39,001 nt of DNA from Alphaproteobacteria bacterium (GCA_003230015.1 QIGO01000158.1:1-39001), one strand, 5' to 3'; counted from the stretch's first letter, positions 8,528 to 17,227 are shown. The notes: generated by a model not told the origin, from the sequence alone. Translations and numbers: made by a program.

Positions 8528-9466
8528 ATGCAGCCGCAGATCAATAGGACCATGTCCCCCGTCGAGTGGGCGTTTCTCATGGCTCTCGCCCTCATGTGGG
8601 GCGGTTCTTTTTTCTTCATCGGGGTCGCGGTATCCGCGCTGCCGCCATTCACCATCGTCATGTTCAGGGTCGGCATCGCGGCCTTGGCTCTGAATGCCCT
8701 ACTGCTCGTTACCGGCCGCCATTTGCCCCTCGACCGCGCCGCCTGGCGGGCCTTCCTGAGTATGGGATTCCTCAATAACCTTATCCCCTTCATCCTCATA
8801 ACCTGGGGCCAGACCCATATTGCCAGCGGCCTGGCCTCCATACTCAACGCCACGACACCGCTTTTTGGCATCGTCGTCGCCCACTATTTCACCACCGACG
8901 AAAAGATGTCTCCGGGCCGCCTGACCGGCGTCTTGATCGGATTTATCGGCGTTGTAGCGATGGTCGGGCCCGCTGCCCTGGGTGGCCTGAGCGCCAATGT
9001 CCTCGCCCAGATCGCCGTCATTGGTGCGGCTGTCGCATATGCGGTCTCGGGTGTCTATGGGCGGCGTTTCAAGAGCATGGGGATAGCGCCGATTGTCACC
9101 GCCACCGGCATGCTGACCGCGTCCTCCCTGATGATAGTGCCCATTGCATTGTGGCTCGACCAGCCATGGTCGCTGCCGGCACCCGGCCCCAACGTCTGGG
9201 CCGCCATAACCGGCCTCGCCGTCATTTCCACGGCCATGGCCTACATCGTTTATTTTCGGCTGCTCTCCAGTGCCGGCGCCACCAATATTTTGTTGGTAAC
9301 CTTTTTGGTGCCGGTGAGCGCCATCTTGCTCGGCGCCTTGGTCCTTGGCGAACGACTGGCGGCGGTTCATTTCTTCGGCATGGCCCTCATTGGCCTCGGC
9401 TTGGCGGCCATTGACGGCCGGCCGTGGCGTTCTTGGCAACGGTTTCGGGCCCCGACGAATCCGTGA
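8528..9466 (+). CDS. EamA/DMT-family inner-membrane transporter
   Basis: The product has 312 residues and about ten membrane helices, in two homologous EamA repeats (roughly 10-145 and 160-300). The N-terminal MALALMWGGSFFFIGVAV and the LGERL motif near the end (VLGERLAAVHFFG) are typical of drug/metabolite exporters of the RhaT/EamA group. An AGGAG site sits 6 bases before the ATG. It lies 72 bases after the lactonase, so co-transcription is likely. Members export amino acids or metabolites; nothing here names the substrate. Confidence 0.9.
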   Translation: MQPQINRTMSPVEWAFLMALALMWGGSFFFIGVAVSALPPFTIVMFRVGIAALALNALLLVTGRHLPLDRAAWRAFLSMGFLNNLIPFILITWGQTHIASGLASILNATTPLFGIVVAHYFTTDEKMSPGRLTGVLIGFIGVVAMVGPAALGGLSANVLAQIAVIGAAVAYAVSGVYGRRFKSMGIAPIVTATGMLTASSLMIVPIALWLDQPWSLPAPGPNVWAAITGLAVISTAMAYIVYFRLLSSAGATNILLVTFLVPVSAILLGALVLGERLAAVHFFGMALIGLGLAAIDGRPWRSWQRFRAPTNP

Positions 9467-9482
9467 ATGGCGGTCAACCTGG

Positions 9483-9498
9483 GCCCGTTGCAATGGGC
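9483..9498. promoter_or_regulatory. 16-bp near-palindrome upstream of sugar importer 1
   Basis: GCCCGTTGCAATGGGC is symmetric except for one base pair and lies 133 bp before the binding-protein gene. Its centre TTGCAA is symmetric. It could be a repressor operator of LacI type, but no cognate regulator gene lies in the window. Confidence 0.3.
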
Positions 9499-9516
9499 TG
9501 AGCTTGCCGTTACCAT

Positions 9517-9527
9517 TTGTAGTACAA
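9517..9527. promoter_or_regulatory. Candidate GntR/FadR-type operator upstream of sugar importer 1
   Basis: TTGTAGTACAA is an 11-bp perfect palindrome around a central G. It fits the TNGTNNNACNA pattern bound by FadR-subfamily GntR repressors. It overlaps AATTACAC (9526-9533), which is repeated inverted at 9565-9572 (GTGTAATT). The cluster of dyads about 60-110 bp before the binding-protein gene marks a probable control region. No GntR gene lies in the window. Confidence 0.4.
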
Positions 9528-9630
9528 TTACACGAAGCCGGCTGCTGCTAAGGTCGTGTTTCATGTGTAATTTCAGTTGCCTGGCGCCTGCCTGATAGAG
9601 CAGCGCCAAATCTTCCTGGGAGGAAATCAG

Positions 9631-10710
9631 ATGAAAAGAACACTACTCATGAGTGCGGCGTCGCTGGCTTTGTTCGCCGGTCCGGCATTGGCACAAGAAG
9701 GCACCATTTCGACCGCGGTTGGCGGTTATAGTTTCGGTGAGGCGGCAAAGGAGGCCGAGGGCACAAAGAACTTTAGATCCGATGATGGCGTCCTGACCTT
9801 TGCCATTGTCACCCATACGGCGGGTAACGGCTTTTTTGACCCGACATATGTCGGCGCTCAGATCGCCGCCGACGCATTTGGTATCAAGCTGCTGAAACTT
9901 GGCTCTGAAGCGCCCGTCGACGATGTCGCGCGTGAATTGGAGATCCTCAATCAGATCATCCAGGATCCGACCCTGGACGGCTTGATCCTGACCACCCCGC
10001 AAGTCGGCGCCTATGACGATATCATCGCCAAGGCATTTGAGCTCGGCATCCCGGTCGCGACCACAAACAGCTTCGATCCGACCATTCTCAATCGCGACAA
10101 AATCAGTCACACCGGTCAAAACGGCCCAGCCGCGGCGGCCATCGGTGCCCGGGCCATGGTTGCCTGTGTCATTGAGTCAGGCGCATCGGGCGGCACGTTT
10201 TTGCTGCCCAACACCACCACCCTGGGCAATGTTGAGGTCAACAACCGCGCTCTCGGTGCATTTGAGGCCACCGTGACGTCGCTGGAGGCCGCCGGTCGGC
10301 TCGGAGATTTTGTTGTCGATGCCGGCCCGGAGAATATCGGTGTCGATATCGATCCCAATAACCCGTCGGGCTCTATCGTCAGTTTGATTGAGTCCCGCGG
10401 CGATGTCGTTGGCATCATGGGTTTCAACGGTTTTGTCACCCCGGCTATCGGCGACGCCGTCGCCCAGCTCGGTATTGGCGACAATGTCTGCTCCTATGGT
10501 TTCGACCTCGGTCCGGCCCAGAAGCAACACATCATTGACGGCAACCTTGACGGCGCCATTGGCCAGCAGCCGCTCTTGCAGGGATTCTGGCCGGTGGCTC
10601 AGCTCTACCTGCAAATCGACCGCGGTGTCGAAGCAGCCGATTTGGATACCAAGGTCCAGCTTGTCACCAGGGAAAATTTGGGCGCTGTCGGCACCCGCTT
10701 CGAGAACTAA
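9631..10710 (+). CDS. Sugar ABC transporter substrate-binding protein (importer 1)
   Basis: The protein has 359 residues from the ATG at 9631, which has GGGAGGA a few bases upstream; an upstream in-frame start would add 18 residues ahead of the signal peptide. The signal peptide MKRTLLMSAASLALFAGPALA is followed by a type I periplasmic-binding fold (Peripla_BP_4, ribose/xylose class), with FAIVTHTAGNGFFDPTYVGA, LDGLILTTP and GIMGFNGFVTPAIGDAV as landmarks. It is the receptor for the fused permease and ATPase encoded downstream. A strong hairpin follows its stop and would raise its expression relative to the permease. The sugar is unknown. Confidence 0.93.
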   Translation: MKRTLLMSAASLALFAGPALAQEGTISTAVGGYSFGEAAKEAEGTKNFRSDDGVLTFAIVTHTAGNGFFDPTYVGAQIAADAFGIKLLKLGSEAPVDDVARELEILNQIIQDPTLDGLILTTPQVGAYDDIIAKAFELGIPVATTNSFDPTILNRDKISHTGQNGPAAAAIGARAMVACVIESGASGGTFLLPNTTTLGNVEVNNRALGAFEATVTSLEAAGRLGDFVVDAGPENIGVDIDPNNPSGSIVSLIESRGDVVGIMGFNGFVTPAIGDAVAQLGIGDNVCSYGFDLGPAQKQHIIDGNLDGAIGQQPLLQGFWPVAQLYLQIDRGVEAADLDTKVQLVTRENLGAVGTRFEN

Positions 10711-10739
10711 GCGAACCCATAACAGGATGATCCCATTGG

Positions 10740-10777
10740 GAGCGTCGTGCGAACGAACATCGCACGGCGCTCTCTTT
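10740..10777 (+). terminator. Attenuating hairpin between binding-protein and permease genes (importer 1)
   Basis: Bases 10740-10752 and 10760-10772 form a 13-bp stem with a single G-U pair and a 7-nt loop, followed by TCTTT. It lies 30 bp after the binding-protein stop. It probably acts as a partial terminator and 3'-end stabiliser, giving much binding protein and less permease. Confidence 0.6.
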
Positions 10778-10818
10778 GCGATTCCCATCCTTCTCGACCC
10801 GAGGGTACACTTTCAGAC

Positions 10819-13101
10819 ATGGCCGATACCGGAGTAACGCGGTTGCCTGGAGCCCACGGAGGTCCCGGCGGCACACTCACAGGATTTATGCGCACGTGGG
10901 AGTTTGGTCTCCTGGTGTTCATGGCGGCCACCTATCTGGCCGGTGTCATGATCAACCCGAAATTCTTCGGTGACGCCACCGCTTTGTTCAGCATTCTTCG
11001 CGATGCCGCGCGTTTTGGTGTCATTGCCGTTGGCATGACTTTTGTCATCGTCAACAAGGACCTCGACCTGTCGGTCGGCTCCACCATGGGCCTCTCCGCC
11101 GCCATGTTCGCCCTCGCTTTCGACCGTGGTTTTTATGATCTCCAGGCTTGGCAGGCCGTGCTGGTCGCCGTCGCCTTTGGTACCGGCATCGGCCTTGTCA
11201 ACGGCGTCCTCGTCACTTTTCTGCGCGTACCGGCCTTTATCGCCACGCTGACCATGCTGTTCATCGGCCGGGGTTTGATTCTCGGTCTCACCAGCGGCCG
11301 CAATGTGGCTTTTGATGCCGACAAGGTAGACGGCCCGTTATTCTTCCTCATCGGTCAAACCAACGCCTTGGGTTTCAACAACCAGATCATTATTCTCGCT
11401 TTGGTCGCGACTCTCGGCGGCATTGTCCTGGCGCGCACCCGCTGGGGGTATGAGACTTATGCGACGGGCGGCAATATCCAGGCCGCCGGCTATGCGGGTA
11501 TCAACACCCATTGGGTGCGTATCCGCGCTTTCCTGTTCTCGTCCTGGGCCGCCACGCTTGCCGGCCTGATGCTCGCTTCCCAGGACACCGGCGCCACCAG
11601 CCAGGCCGGTGTTGGTGCTGAGTTGATCGTCATCGCCTCGGTCATCGTCGGCGGCGCCAGCATCCTCGGCGGCCGCGGCCGCGTCATCGGCTCGGTGCTT
11701 GGCGCCATCCTGCTGGTGCTCATCGACCGCGTGCTTCGCGAGGGTTTCCCCATCGCCCGGATCGTCAAGATCGGCGACCGGGAGATTGAGATCCTGTCCA
11801 TGGCCCGCCTGCCGCCGGGCGCCGTGCCGGCATTCTTGGGCATGATTCTGGTCGCCGCGGTGTTGATCGAGCCCTGGATATTGCGGCGCAAATTGATCCA
11901 GCGCTTCGTCGCGCGCTTGCGCGGCCGGCCGATGCCCATGGTCGAGATCGAGTCGGTGGCCATTGAGTCGATGCAGACCACGGGTACGTCTCTCACGGCC
12001 ACCGAATTCCATGCCCGTGGGATGACGAAACTTTTCACCTACCGCGAGAGCGCGGCGGTGGTTTTTGTCATTGTGTTATGGCTGATCGGCTTTTTCCTCA
12101 GGCCCGATTTTTGGGGCAATCTCGACAATAGTTTTAACCTGCTGCTTGCTTTTACCGAGATCGGCATCATGGCTGTCGGCATGGCCTATGTCCTCGGTAA
12201 CGGCGATATCGACCTTTCTGTTGGTGCCGTGCTGGCATTGACCGGATCGACGGCCGCTTTCCTTATGAAGAAAGCCGACATGGCGCCCATGATAGCGGCT
12301 CTGCTGGCATTCTCGGTGGGCACCATGGCCGGCGTCATAAACGGCTTTCTCTCCACCAAGGCGAAATTACCCGCCTTTGTGGCGACTCTGGGTATGTTTT
12401 ACATGGCCCGCGGTTTTGGCGCCTGGTTGTCTGGCGGCCGCCAGCTCAGCCAGTTTCCGCCCCAGTTCAACCTCATCGGCCGAAAATTTTACCAGGTTTT
12501 GGATTATTGGGGCATACCGCCCGCGCCTGACTCCGCCTTCTACGCACTTTCTCGCGCCGTCAGTACCCAGACCCTGATCTTGGCTGTCTTGGCGGTCGTC
12601 GCCGGTGTCGTTCTATGGCGCACCACCATCGGCTACATGGTCAAGGCGACGGGCGGCAACCGGCGCGCCGCCGAATATGCTGGCATCAATACCGACCGTG
12701 TGCGTTTTCTCAGCCTGGTCTTCGTTGCCATGTGTGCCTCGCTGGCGGGTCTTATCAATATCGCCTGGTTCCGCTCCTTTGGCCCCCAGGCCGGCGCGTT
12801 CCGTGAACTCGACGTCATTGCCTCGGTGATCATTGGCGGCGGCAGTATATTTGGCGGCTTTGGCTCGGTGTTCGGTGCTTTGGCTGGCGCCGCGGTGATA
12901 ACCTTGCTGCGCGCCTTGTTATCCTTGCAGGTAATCACCAAGACCGGCTCATTCGTGATGCCGCAGACTTGGGTCAATGTCGCCATTGGCTTGGTCCTCA
13001 TCTTTGCCGTGCTTGCGGACATCTGGTTCCGCCAGGAAAAAATCCATCGGCGGCTTCCATTTCGCCGGCGCGCCAAACACCCGACGGGAGGCGACACATG
13101 A
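10819..13101 (+). CDS. Fused double permease of a ribose-type sugar ABC importer (importer 1)
   Basis: One 760-residue polypeptide carries two complete RbsC-type permease domains. The signature DLDLSVG at 81-87 recurs as DIDLSVG at 463-469, and GGNxxAAxYAGIN at 217-229 recurs at 612-624. Each is followed by an IASVIVGG/IASVIIGG loop and a glycine-rich segment. The halves are joined by a charged linker at about 360-405 (RRKLIQRFVARLRGR onward). Ordinary permeases of this class are about 320-350 residues and act as dimers, so this is a covalent heterodimer. I start at 10819, because an upstream in-frame GTG at 10747 lies inside the hairpin at 10740-10772. It overlaps the ATPase gene by ATGA. 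Confidence 0.93.
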   Translation: MADTGVTRLPGAHGGPGGTLTGFMRTWEFGLLVFMAATYLAGVMINPKFFGDATALFSILRDAARFGVIAVGMTFVIVNKDLDLSVGSTMGLSAAMFALAFDRGFYDLQAWQAVLVAVAFGTGIGLVNGVLVTFLRVPAFIATLTMLFIGRGLILGLTSGRNVAFDADKVDGPLFFLIGQTNALGFNNQIIILALVATLGGIVLARTRWGYETYATGGNIQAAGYAGINTHWVRIRAFLFSSWAATLAGLMLASQDTGATSQAGVGAELIVIASVIVGGASILGGRGRVIGSVLGAILLVLIDRVLREGFPIARIVKIGDREIEILSMARLPPGAVPAFLGMILVAAVLIEPWILRRKLIQRFVARLRGRPMPMVEIESVAIESMQTTGTSLTATEFHARGMTKLFTYRESAAVVFVIVLWLIGFFLRPDFWGNLDNSFNLLLAFTEIGIMAVGMAYVLGNGDIDLSVGAVLALTGSTAAFLMKKADMAPMIAALLAFSVGTMAGVINGFLSTKAKLPAFVATLGMFYMARGFGAWLSGGRQLSQFPPQFNLIGRKFYQVLDYWGIPPAPDSAFYALSRAVSTQTLILAVLAVVAGVVLWRTTIGYMVKATGGNRRAAEYAGINTDRVRFLSLVFVAMCASLAGLINIAWFRSFGPQAGAFRELDVIASVIIGGGSIFGGFGSVFGALAGAAVITLLRALLSLQVITKTGSFVMPQTWVNVAIGLVLIFAVLADIWFRQEKIHRRLPFRRRAKHPTGGDT

Positions 13102-13865
13102 CCGATATGGCCGGCACCACGCCTGCGGTTGACATGCGTGAGATCAACAAGTCCTTTGGCGCCATTCAGGCCCTGCACAATGTTAATTTCCGGCTTATGC
13201 CGGGCGAAATCCTCGGGCTGGTAGGCGACAACTCGGCCGGCAAATCGACATTGGTGAAAATCCTTTCCGGCGCCTATCAGCGTGATTCCGGTCAAATTTT
13301 CGTCGCCGGCAAGGAGGTCCATTTCAAGAGCCCGCAGGAGTCCCGCGATATGGGCATCGAGATGATCTACCAGGACTTCGCCCTGTGCGGAAATCTCGAT
13401 GTCGCCGCCAACATGTTTCTCGGCCGCTGGCCGCGCAAGGGCATCTTCATTGACCGCCGGCGCATGGAAGCGGATGCCGAGGCCGTCCTTGACCGTCTGA
13501 AGGTTAAGGTGAACTCCGTCCGCCAGCGTGTTGAAAGCCTGTCCGGTGGCCGCCAGCAGTCGGTGGCCATCGCCCGCGCCATCAGTTTCGACCCCAAGGT
13601 CATCATCCTCGACGAACCCACCGCGAACCTGTCCGTTATGGCGACCCAGCAGCTTCTCGATACAATGTTGGAACTCAAGAGCCAAGGCGTCGCGCAAGTC
13701 ATTATCAGTCACCGTCTGCAGGATATCTTCGAGGTCGGCGACCGGGTCATGGTTCTCAAGCGCGGCGCTGCTGTTGGTGAACGCCTGGTTAAGGACAGTT
13801 CCCAAGACGAGGTGTTGCGCATCATCGTTCAGGGCGATGGCGCCGAGGAGGCACTGAGTGCTTGA
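13098..13865 (+). CDS. Sugar ABC transporter ATP-binding protein (importer 1)
   Basis: This is a single-domain ATPase of 255 residues. The classical RbsA/XylG proteins have two such domains in about 500 residues, so this belongs with the short FrcA-like type. Walker A is GDNSAGKS at 43-50, Q-loop Q92, signature LSGGRQQ at 148-154, Walker B with D172/E173, and switch histidine H205. The Walker A serine (residue 48) replaces the glycine usual in GENGAGKST; the catalytic lysine is kept. The ATG overlaps the permease stop (ATGA). Two copies should energise the fused permease. Confidence 0.94.
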   Translation: MTDMAGTTPAVDMREINKSFGAIQALHNVNFRLMPGEILGLVGDNSAGKSTLVKILSGAYQRDSGQIFVAGKEVHFKSPQESRDMGIEMIYQDFALCGNLDVAANMFLGRWPRKGIFIDRRRMEADAEAVLDRLKVKVNSVRQRVESLSGGRQQSVAIARAISFDPKVIILDEPTANLSVMATQQLLDTMLELKSQGVAQVIISHRLQDIFEVGDRVMVLKRGAAVGERLVKDSSQDEVLRIIVQGDGAEEALSA

Positions 13866-13888
13866 CCCTCTCTCTTCTGCCAGGATGT

Positions 13889-13902
13889 TTGACGCAGATC
13901 AG
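13889..13902. promoter_or_regulatory. FNR/FixK-like box upstream of the rhodanese gene
   Basis: TTGAC-GCAG-ATCAG matches the anaerobox TTGAY-N4-RTCAA at nine of ten fixed positions. Its centre lies at 13895.5. A TATGAA hexamer at 13925-13930 predicts a start near 13937, which would place the box centre at about -41.5, the standard class II activator position. Confidence 0.5.
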
Positions 13903-13995
13903 TGGCGGCATCATTCTATGGGTCTATGAACACAGTGTTGAATTTCGTTGGGAACTGTCGGTGGTGACCCGCTGCGGCACCAAGGGGAGGGGCAA

Positions 13996-14376
13996 ATGCT
14001 GAAGCGCGGCTTCAAAGTAATGATGGCCGAGGCCAATGCTGTCATCGAAAGCGTATCGGTGCAGGATGCCGCCTATTTGTTGGACGACCCCGATGTTCTC
14101 TTCGTCGATGTGCGGGAGACGGTCGAGCGTGAAACCGATGGTTGTATTCCCGGCTCTATTCACGCCCCCCGCGGCATGCTGGAGTTCGCCGCCGACCCGG
14201 AATGCCCCGCATACAACCCCGCATTCACTCTTGACAGGCGGCTTTTGCTCTATTGCGGCACCGGCGGACGGTCTGTACTCGGGGCCAAAACATTGCTCGA
14301 TATGGGATATCCTGAAGTCGCCTCCCTCGCCGGCGGTTACGCCGCATGGGTCGCGGCCAACAAGAAGCAACCCTGA
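13996..14376 (+). CDS. Rhodanese-like sulfurtransferase
   Basis: This is a single rhodanese domain of 126 residues from the ATG at 13996, chosen for the GGGGAGGGG stretch just upstream. Landmarks are FVDVRETVERE (about 37-47), the GxIPGSIHAPRG segment (50-60) and the active-site loop CGTGGRS with C87, so a persulfide-forming cysteine is present. The C-terminal LAGGYAAW motif is typical. It transfers sulfur from thiosulfate or a persulfide; partners are unknown. An FNR-like box precedes it, suggesting induction at low oxygen. It is convergent with the acyl-CoA ligase gene, 5 bp apart, and no terminator is visible. Confidence 0.93.
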   Translation: MLKRGFKVMMAEANAVIESVSVQDAAYLLDDPDVLFVDVRETVERETDGCIPGSIHAPRGMLEFAADPECPAYNPAFTLDRRLLLYCGTGGRSVLGAKTLLDMGYPEVASLAGGYAAWVAANKKQP

Positions 14377-14381
14377 CCGCT

Positions 14382-15881
14382 CTAGCGGCCCCCGCCTTGC
14401 AGCCGCGCGCGCAGTTGATATTTCAGAATTTTGCCCAGCGCACTACGCGGCAATTGGTCGACGAAAAACACCTCGCGTGGATGTTTGAACCGGGCGAGGC
14501 GATCGTCGAATAACCGCAACACGGCCTCCTTATCGGGCACGGTGCCGGGCAACGGCTGTATGAAGGCGACCGGCACTTCGCCCCATCGGTTATCGGGTTG
14601 CCCGACGACAGCGGCAGCCGCGATGAACGAGGCTTCCCCAAGCACCAGCTCCAGCTCGGCGGGATAAATATTTTCACCGCCCGACACGATCACGTCGGTT
14701 TTGCGCTCGTCGAATACCAGATAGCCGTCCTCGTCGAAATGCCCCACATCGCCGGTATGAAACCAGCCGCCGCGAAGGGCAGCCGAAGTCGCCGCCTCGT
14801 TGCGCCAATATTCCCGCAACACGCTGGGTCCCCGCACCAGGATTTCCCCGGGCGTGCCGGCGCTGACATCGGCCCCGGCCTCGTCCACCACCCGCAATTC
14901 ACAATGCAGGGCGGCCTTGCCCATCGTGCCGATCTTGCGCACCGCATCTTCCCGGCGCAGATAAGCCGCGATCGGGGCGGTCTCCGTCGAGCCATAGACT
15001 TGAATGGTCGGCACCCCGCGCTCGTGCAAGGTTTCCATGAGATGCAGCGGCACTACCGACGAGCCCGTCGTGACCATGCGCAGGCTCGAGATATCCGTCT
15101 CCGCCCAGCGTGGGTGATCGATAAGCGCCTGAATAGTGGCCGGCACCAGCACCGTCAGCGTCGGCCGCGCGGCGGCTAGCGCGTCGAGGCACAACCCCGG
15201 CTCGAACCGGCGGTGCAGGGTCACGCTCGCCCCGGCATGCAGGGCCGGGAGGGTCAGTATATTCAGCCCGCCCACATGAAACATCGGCAGCACCGTCAGC
15301 ACATGGTCGGCACTGGTGAGATCGTGCATATGGCTGGCGTTGATGGCATTCCACAGCAGCGCGTCTTGCGTCAGCACCGCGCCCTTTGGATGCCCGGTTG
15401 TCCCTGACGTATAGACCATCAACAGCGGCGATGCCGGCTCCCCGCGGCCGGGTACGTCACCTTCCGGGCCACCCTCCCAACCCGGTTCCAGTTCCACCAG
15501 TACCGGCCGGCCCGCTTCTGCCATCGCCGCGATCCCCGCCTCGGCCCCGGCCCGGAACTCCGCCGTGCAGAGCAACAGCCGTGGCGCCGCATCGCCGAGA
15601 ATATAGCGATGCTCCGCCGCCGCCAGCCGCCAGTTCAGGGGCAACACCATGGCACCGATCCGCGCCGCGGCGAACAGCAAGACCAACAGGTCGGGACAAT
15701 TGGCGCCCAGGAACGCCACCCGGTCACCGGCACCCACACCATGCTTTGCTTGCAAACAGTAGGCGGCCCCGCGAATGCGCCGATAAAACGCGCCGTAACT
15801 GAGGGCATCCCCTTCGAAATGCAAGGCCGCCTTGTCTGGTGTGAAATCCGCGTGCCGGGCGATCCAGTGCGAAAGATCCAT
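14382..15881 (-). CDS. Class I adenylate-forming acyl-CoA synthetase
   Basis: The product has 499 residues and covers a whole AMP-binding enzyme. The P-loop is VYTSGTTGHPKGAVL at about residue 155, the YGSTETAP motif follows, then the GGWFHTGDVG motif, and the C-terminal hinge and catalytic region ends LPRSALGKILKYQLR with the lysine that contacts the acyl-adenylate. It activates a carboxylic acid to its CoA ester via acyl-AMP. Its length and motifs are those of medium-chain/MenE-like ligases; the acid is not known. The ATG at 15881 overlaps the acyl-CoA dehydrogenase stop as TGATG, so the pair is translationally coupled and probably acts on the same substrate. Confidence 0.93.
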   Translation of the reverse strand: MDLSHWIARHADFTPDKAALHFEGDALSYGAFYRRIRGAAYCLQAKHGVGAGDRVAFLGANCPDLLVLLFAAARIGAMVLPLNWRLAAAEHRYILGDAAPRLLLCTAEFRAGAEAGIAAMAEAGRPVLVELEPGWEGGPEGDVPGRGEPASPLLMVYTSGTTGHPKGAVLTQDALLWNAINASHMHDLTSADHVLTVLPMFHVGGLNILTLPALHAGASVTLHRRFEPGLCLDALAAARPTLTVLVPATIQALIDHPRWAETDISSLRMVTTGSSVVPLHLMETLHERGVPTIQVYGSTETAPIAAYLRREDAVRKIGTMGKAALHCELRVVDEAGADVSAGTPGEILVRGPSVLREYWRNEAATSAALRGGWFHTGDVGHFDEDGYLVFDERKTDVIVSGGENIYPAELELVLGEASFIAAAAVVGQPDNRWGEVPVAFIQPLPGTVPDKEAVLRLFDDRLARFKHPREVFFVDQLPRSALGKILKYQLRARLQGGGR

Positions 15882-17119
15882 CAATCGTCGGTTTCGCCGC
15901 GCTCATACAGCGCCTGGCGCCCAATGCGGTCGAGGCAGATTTCAGCCGTCCAGGGCAGCATCAACGAGCCGCAGCGGCTGTCCCGGTAAATCCGTTCCAG
16001 CGCCAGGGTTTTCAGCATCGCCTGTCCCCCGCAGGTACGGATGGCCAGCTGGGCGATCTCGTTGGCATTCTCCATCACCGTATATTGGGCCGCATAGGCC
16101 CGCAGCATTTGATCCTTGCTCGGGTCCGGCCGGGCCTCGGAGATGGCTTGGAACCACAGGGTCTTGGTCTGCTCCAGCATGATCCGCATCTGCGCCACGG
16201 CGATCTGCTTGGTCGCGTACATGCGCCGTTTTATCGGTGGCGTCCCCGGCATCTCGCCGCGCAAATAGCGAATGGTAAAATCATAGGCCGCCTGCGCCTG
16301 GCCCATATAGGTCGGCGACAGGGTCATGAACATATGCGGCCAGCGTGTCGCCGCCTGATAATAGACCCCGCGCGGCATCAGCTGTGCGTCCTCGTCGACC
16401 CGCACATCCTCCAGCAGCAACGTGCGTGAAACCGTCGCCCGCATACCCAGCGGGTCCCAGTCCCCAACGACCTTGACGCCGGGCGCATTCGCCGGCACCG
16501 CGATATACATGGTATCGCGCACGCTCGGCGCCTCGCCGTCCTGGGTGCACAGAATGCCGTAATAGTCCGCGTTCCCGGCCAGCGAGGCGAAGATCTTCTT
16601 GCCGTTGATGGCCCAGCCACCGTCTACCTTGGCTGCCCGTGTACTGAAGGGTGCGGCACCCGCCGCGGCAGCCCCGCCTTCCGAAAAAGGCTGTGCATAA
16701 ACCGCGCCCTCGTTGACGATCCGGCCATAATGCAGGGCCCGCCGCCTTTCGTGGTTGGCCCGCTGTTTTTCGCTCATTTCGAGATCGTCGCTCAGCGAGC
16801 CGCTCCACAAACAGGAGCATACATGCATATTCCAGGTCAGCGCCGTGGCCCCGCAATAGCGCCCGATCTCGGCCGCCGTCAGGGCGTAGGTCTTATAGTC
16901 GGCGCCGCCGCCGCCATGCTGCGCGGGCACACACAAGGCCAGCAAGCCGGCTTCATGCATATCCCGATAATTCTCGGTGGGAAACTGCGCTTCCCGGTCA
17001 TATTCGGCCGCCCGGGGCGCGAATTTTTCTTGCCCCAGTTCCCTCGCCAGGGCCGCCAGTTCAGCTTGCCGGGCCGTCAGCCCAAAAGCGGCGGGCTCGA
17101 ATAGCGGTGCGTCATCCAT
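15881..17119 (-). CDS. Acyl-CoA dehydrogenase family protein
   Basis: This is a 412-residue flavoprotein of the acyl-CoA dehydrogenase fold. It has an N-terminal helical domain (LARELGQEKFAPRAAEYDRE), then AQPFSEGG and VDGGWAINGKKIFASLAGNAD around the flavin and substrate region, and a C-terminal helical domain with a flavin-binding CGGQAMLK segment. It should oxidise an acyl-CoA. The loop usually supplying the catalytic glutamate reads YRDSRCGSLMLP, so the exact base is unclear and I do not assign chain length. The start at 17119 is picked because GAGG lies 7 bases upstream; an ATG at 17125 is too close to it. It is divergent from the binding protein of importer 2. Confidence 0.92.
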   Translation of the reverse strand: MDDAPLFEPAAFGLTARQAELAALARELGQEKFAPRAAEYDREAQFPTENYRDMHEAGLLALCVPAQHGGGGADYKTYALTAAEIGRYCGATALTWNMHVCSCLWSGSLSDDLEMSEKQRANHERRRALHYGRIVNEGAVYAQPFSEGGAAAAGAAPFSTRAAKVDGGWAINGKKIFASLAGNADYYGILCTQDGEAPSVRDTMYIAVPANAPGVKVVGDWDPLGMRATVSRTLLLEDVRVDEDAQLMPRGVYYQAATRWPHMFMTLSPTYMGQAQAAYDFTIRYLRGEMPGTPPIKRRMYATKQIAVAQMRIMLEQTKTLWFQAISEARPDPSKDQMLRAYAAQYTVMENANEIAQLAIRTCGGQAMLKTLALERIYRDSRCGSLMLPWTAEICLDRIGRQALYERGETDD

Positions 17120-17227
17120 ACTCATACCTCGGTAATATGGCCTCGCGCGGCGGCGCCGGGCATTCTGACCGCCAAGCGCCGCGGTCCACAAGTCCCGGCG
17201 AGCCGCACCCGAACCGGTCCGGCAAGG

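Noticed and set aside
10747-10818. Upstream GTG start for the fused permease adding 24 residues
   Set aside because: The codon lies inside a 13-bp hairpin and the added residues are hydrophilic and unlike the family.
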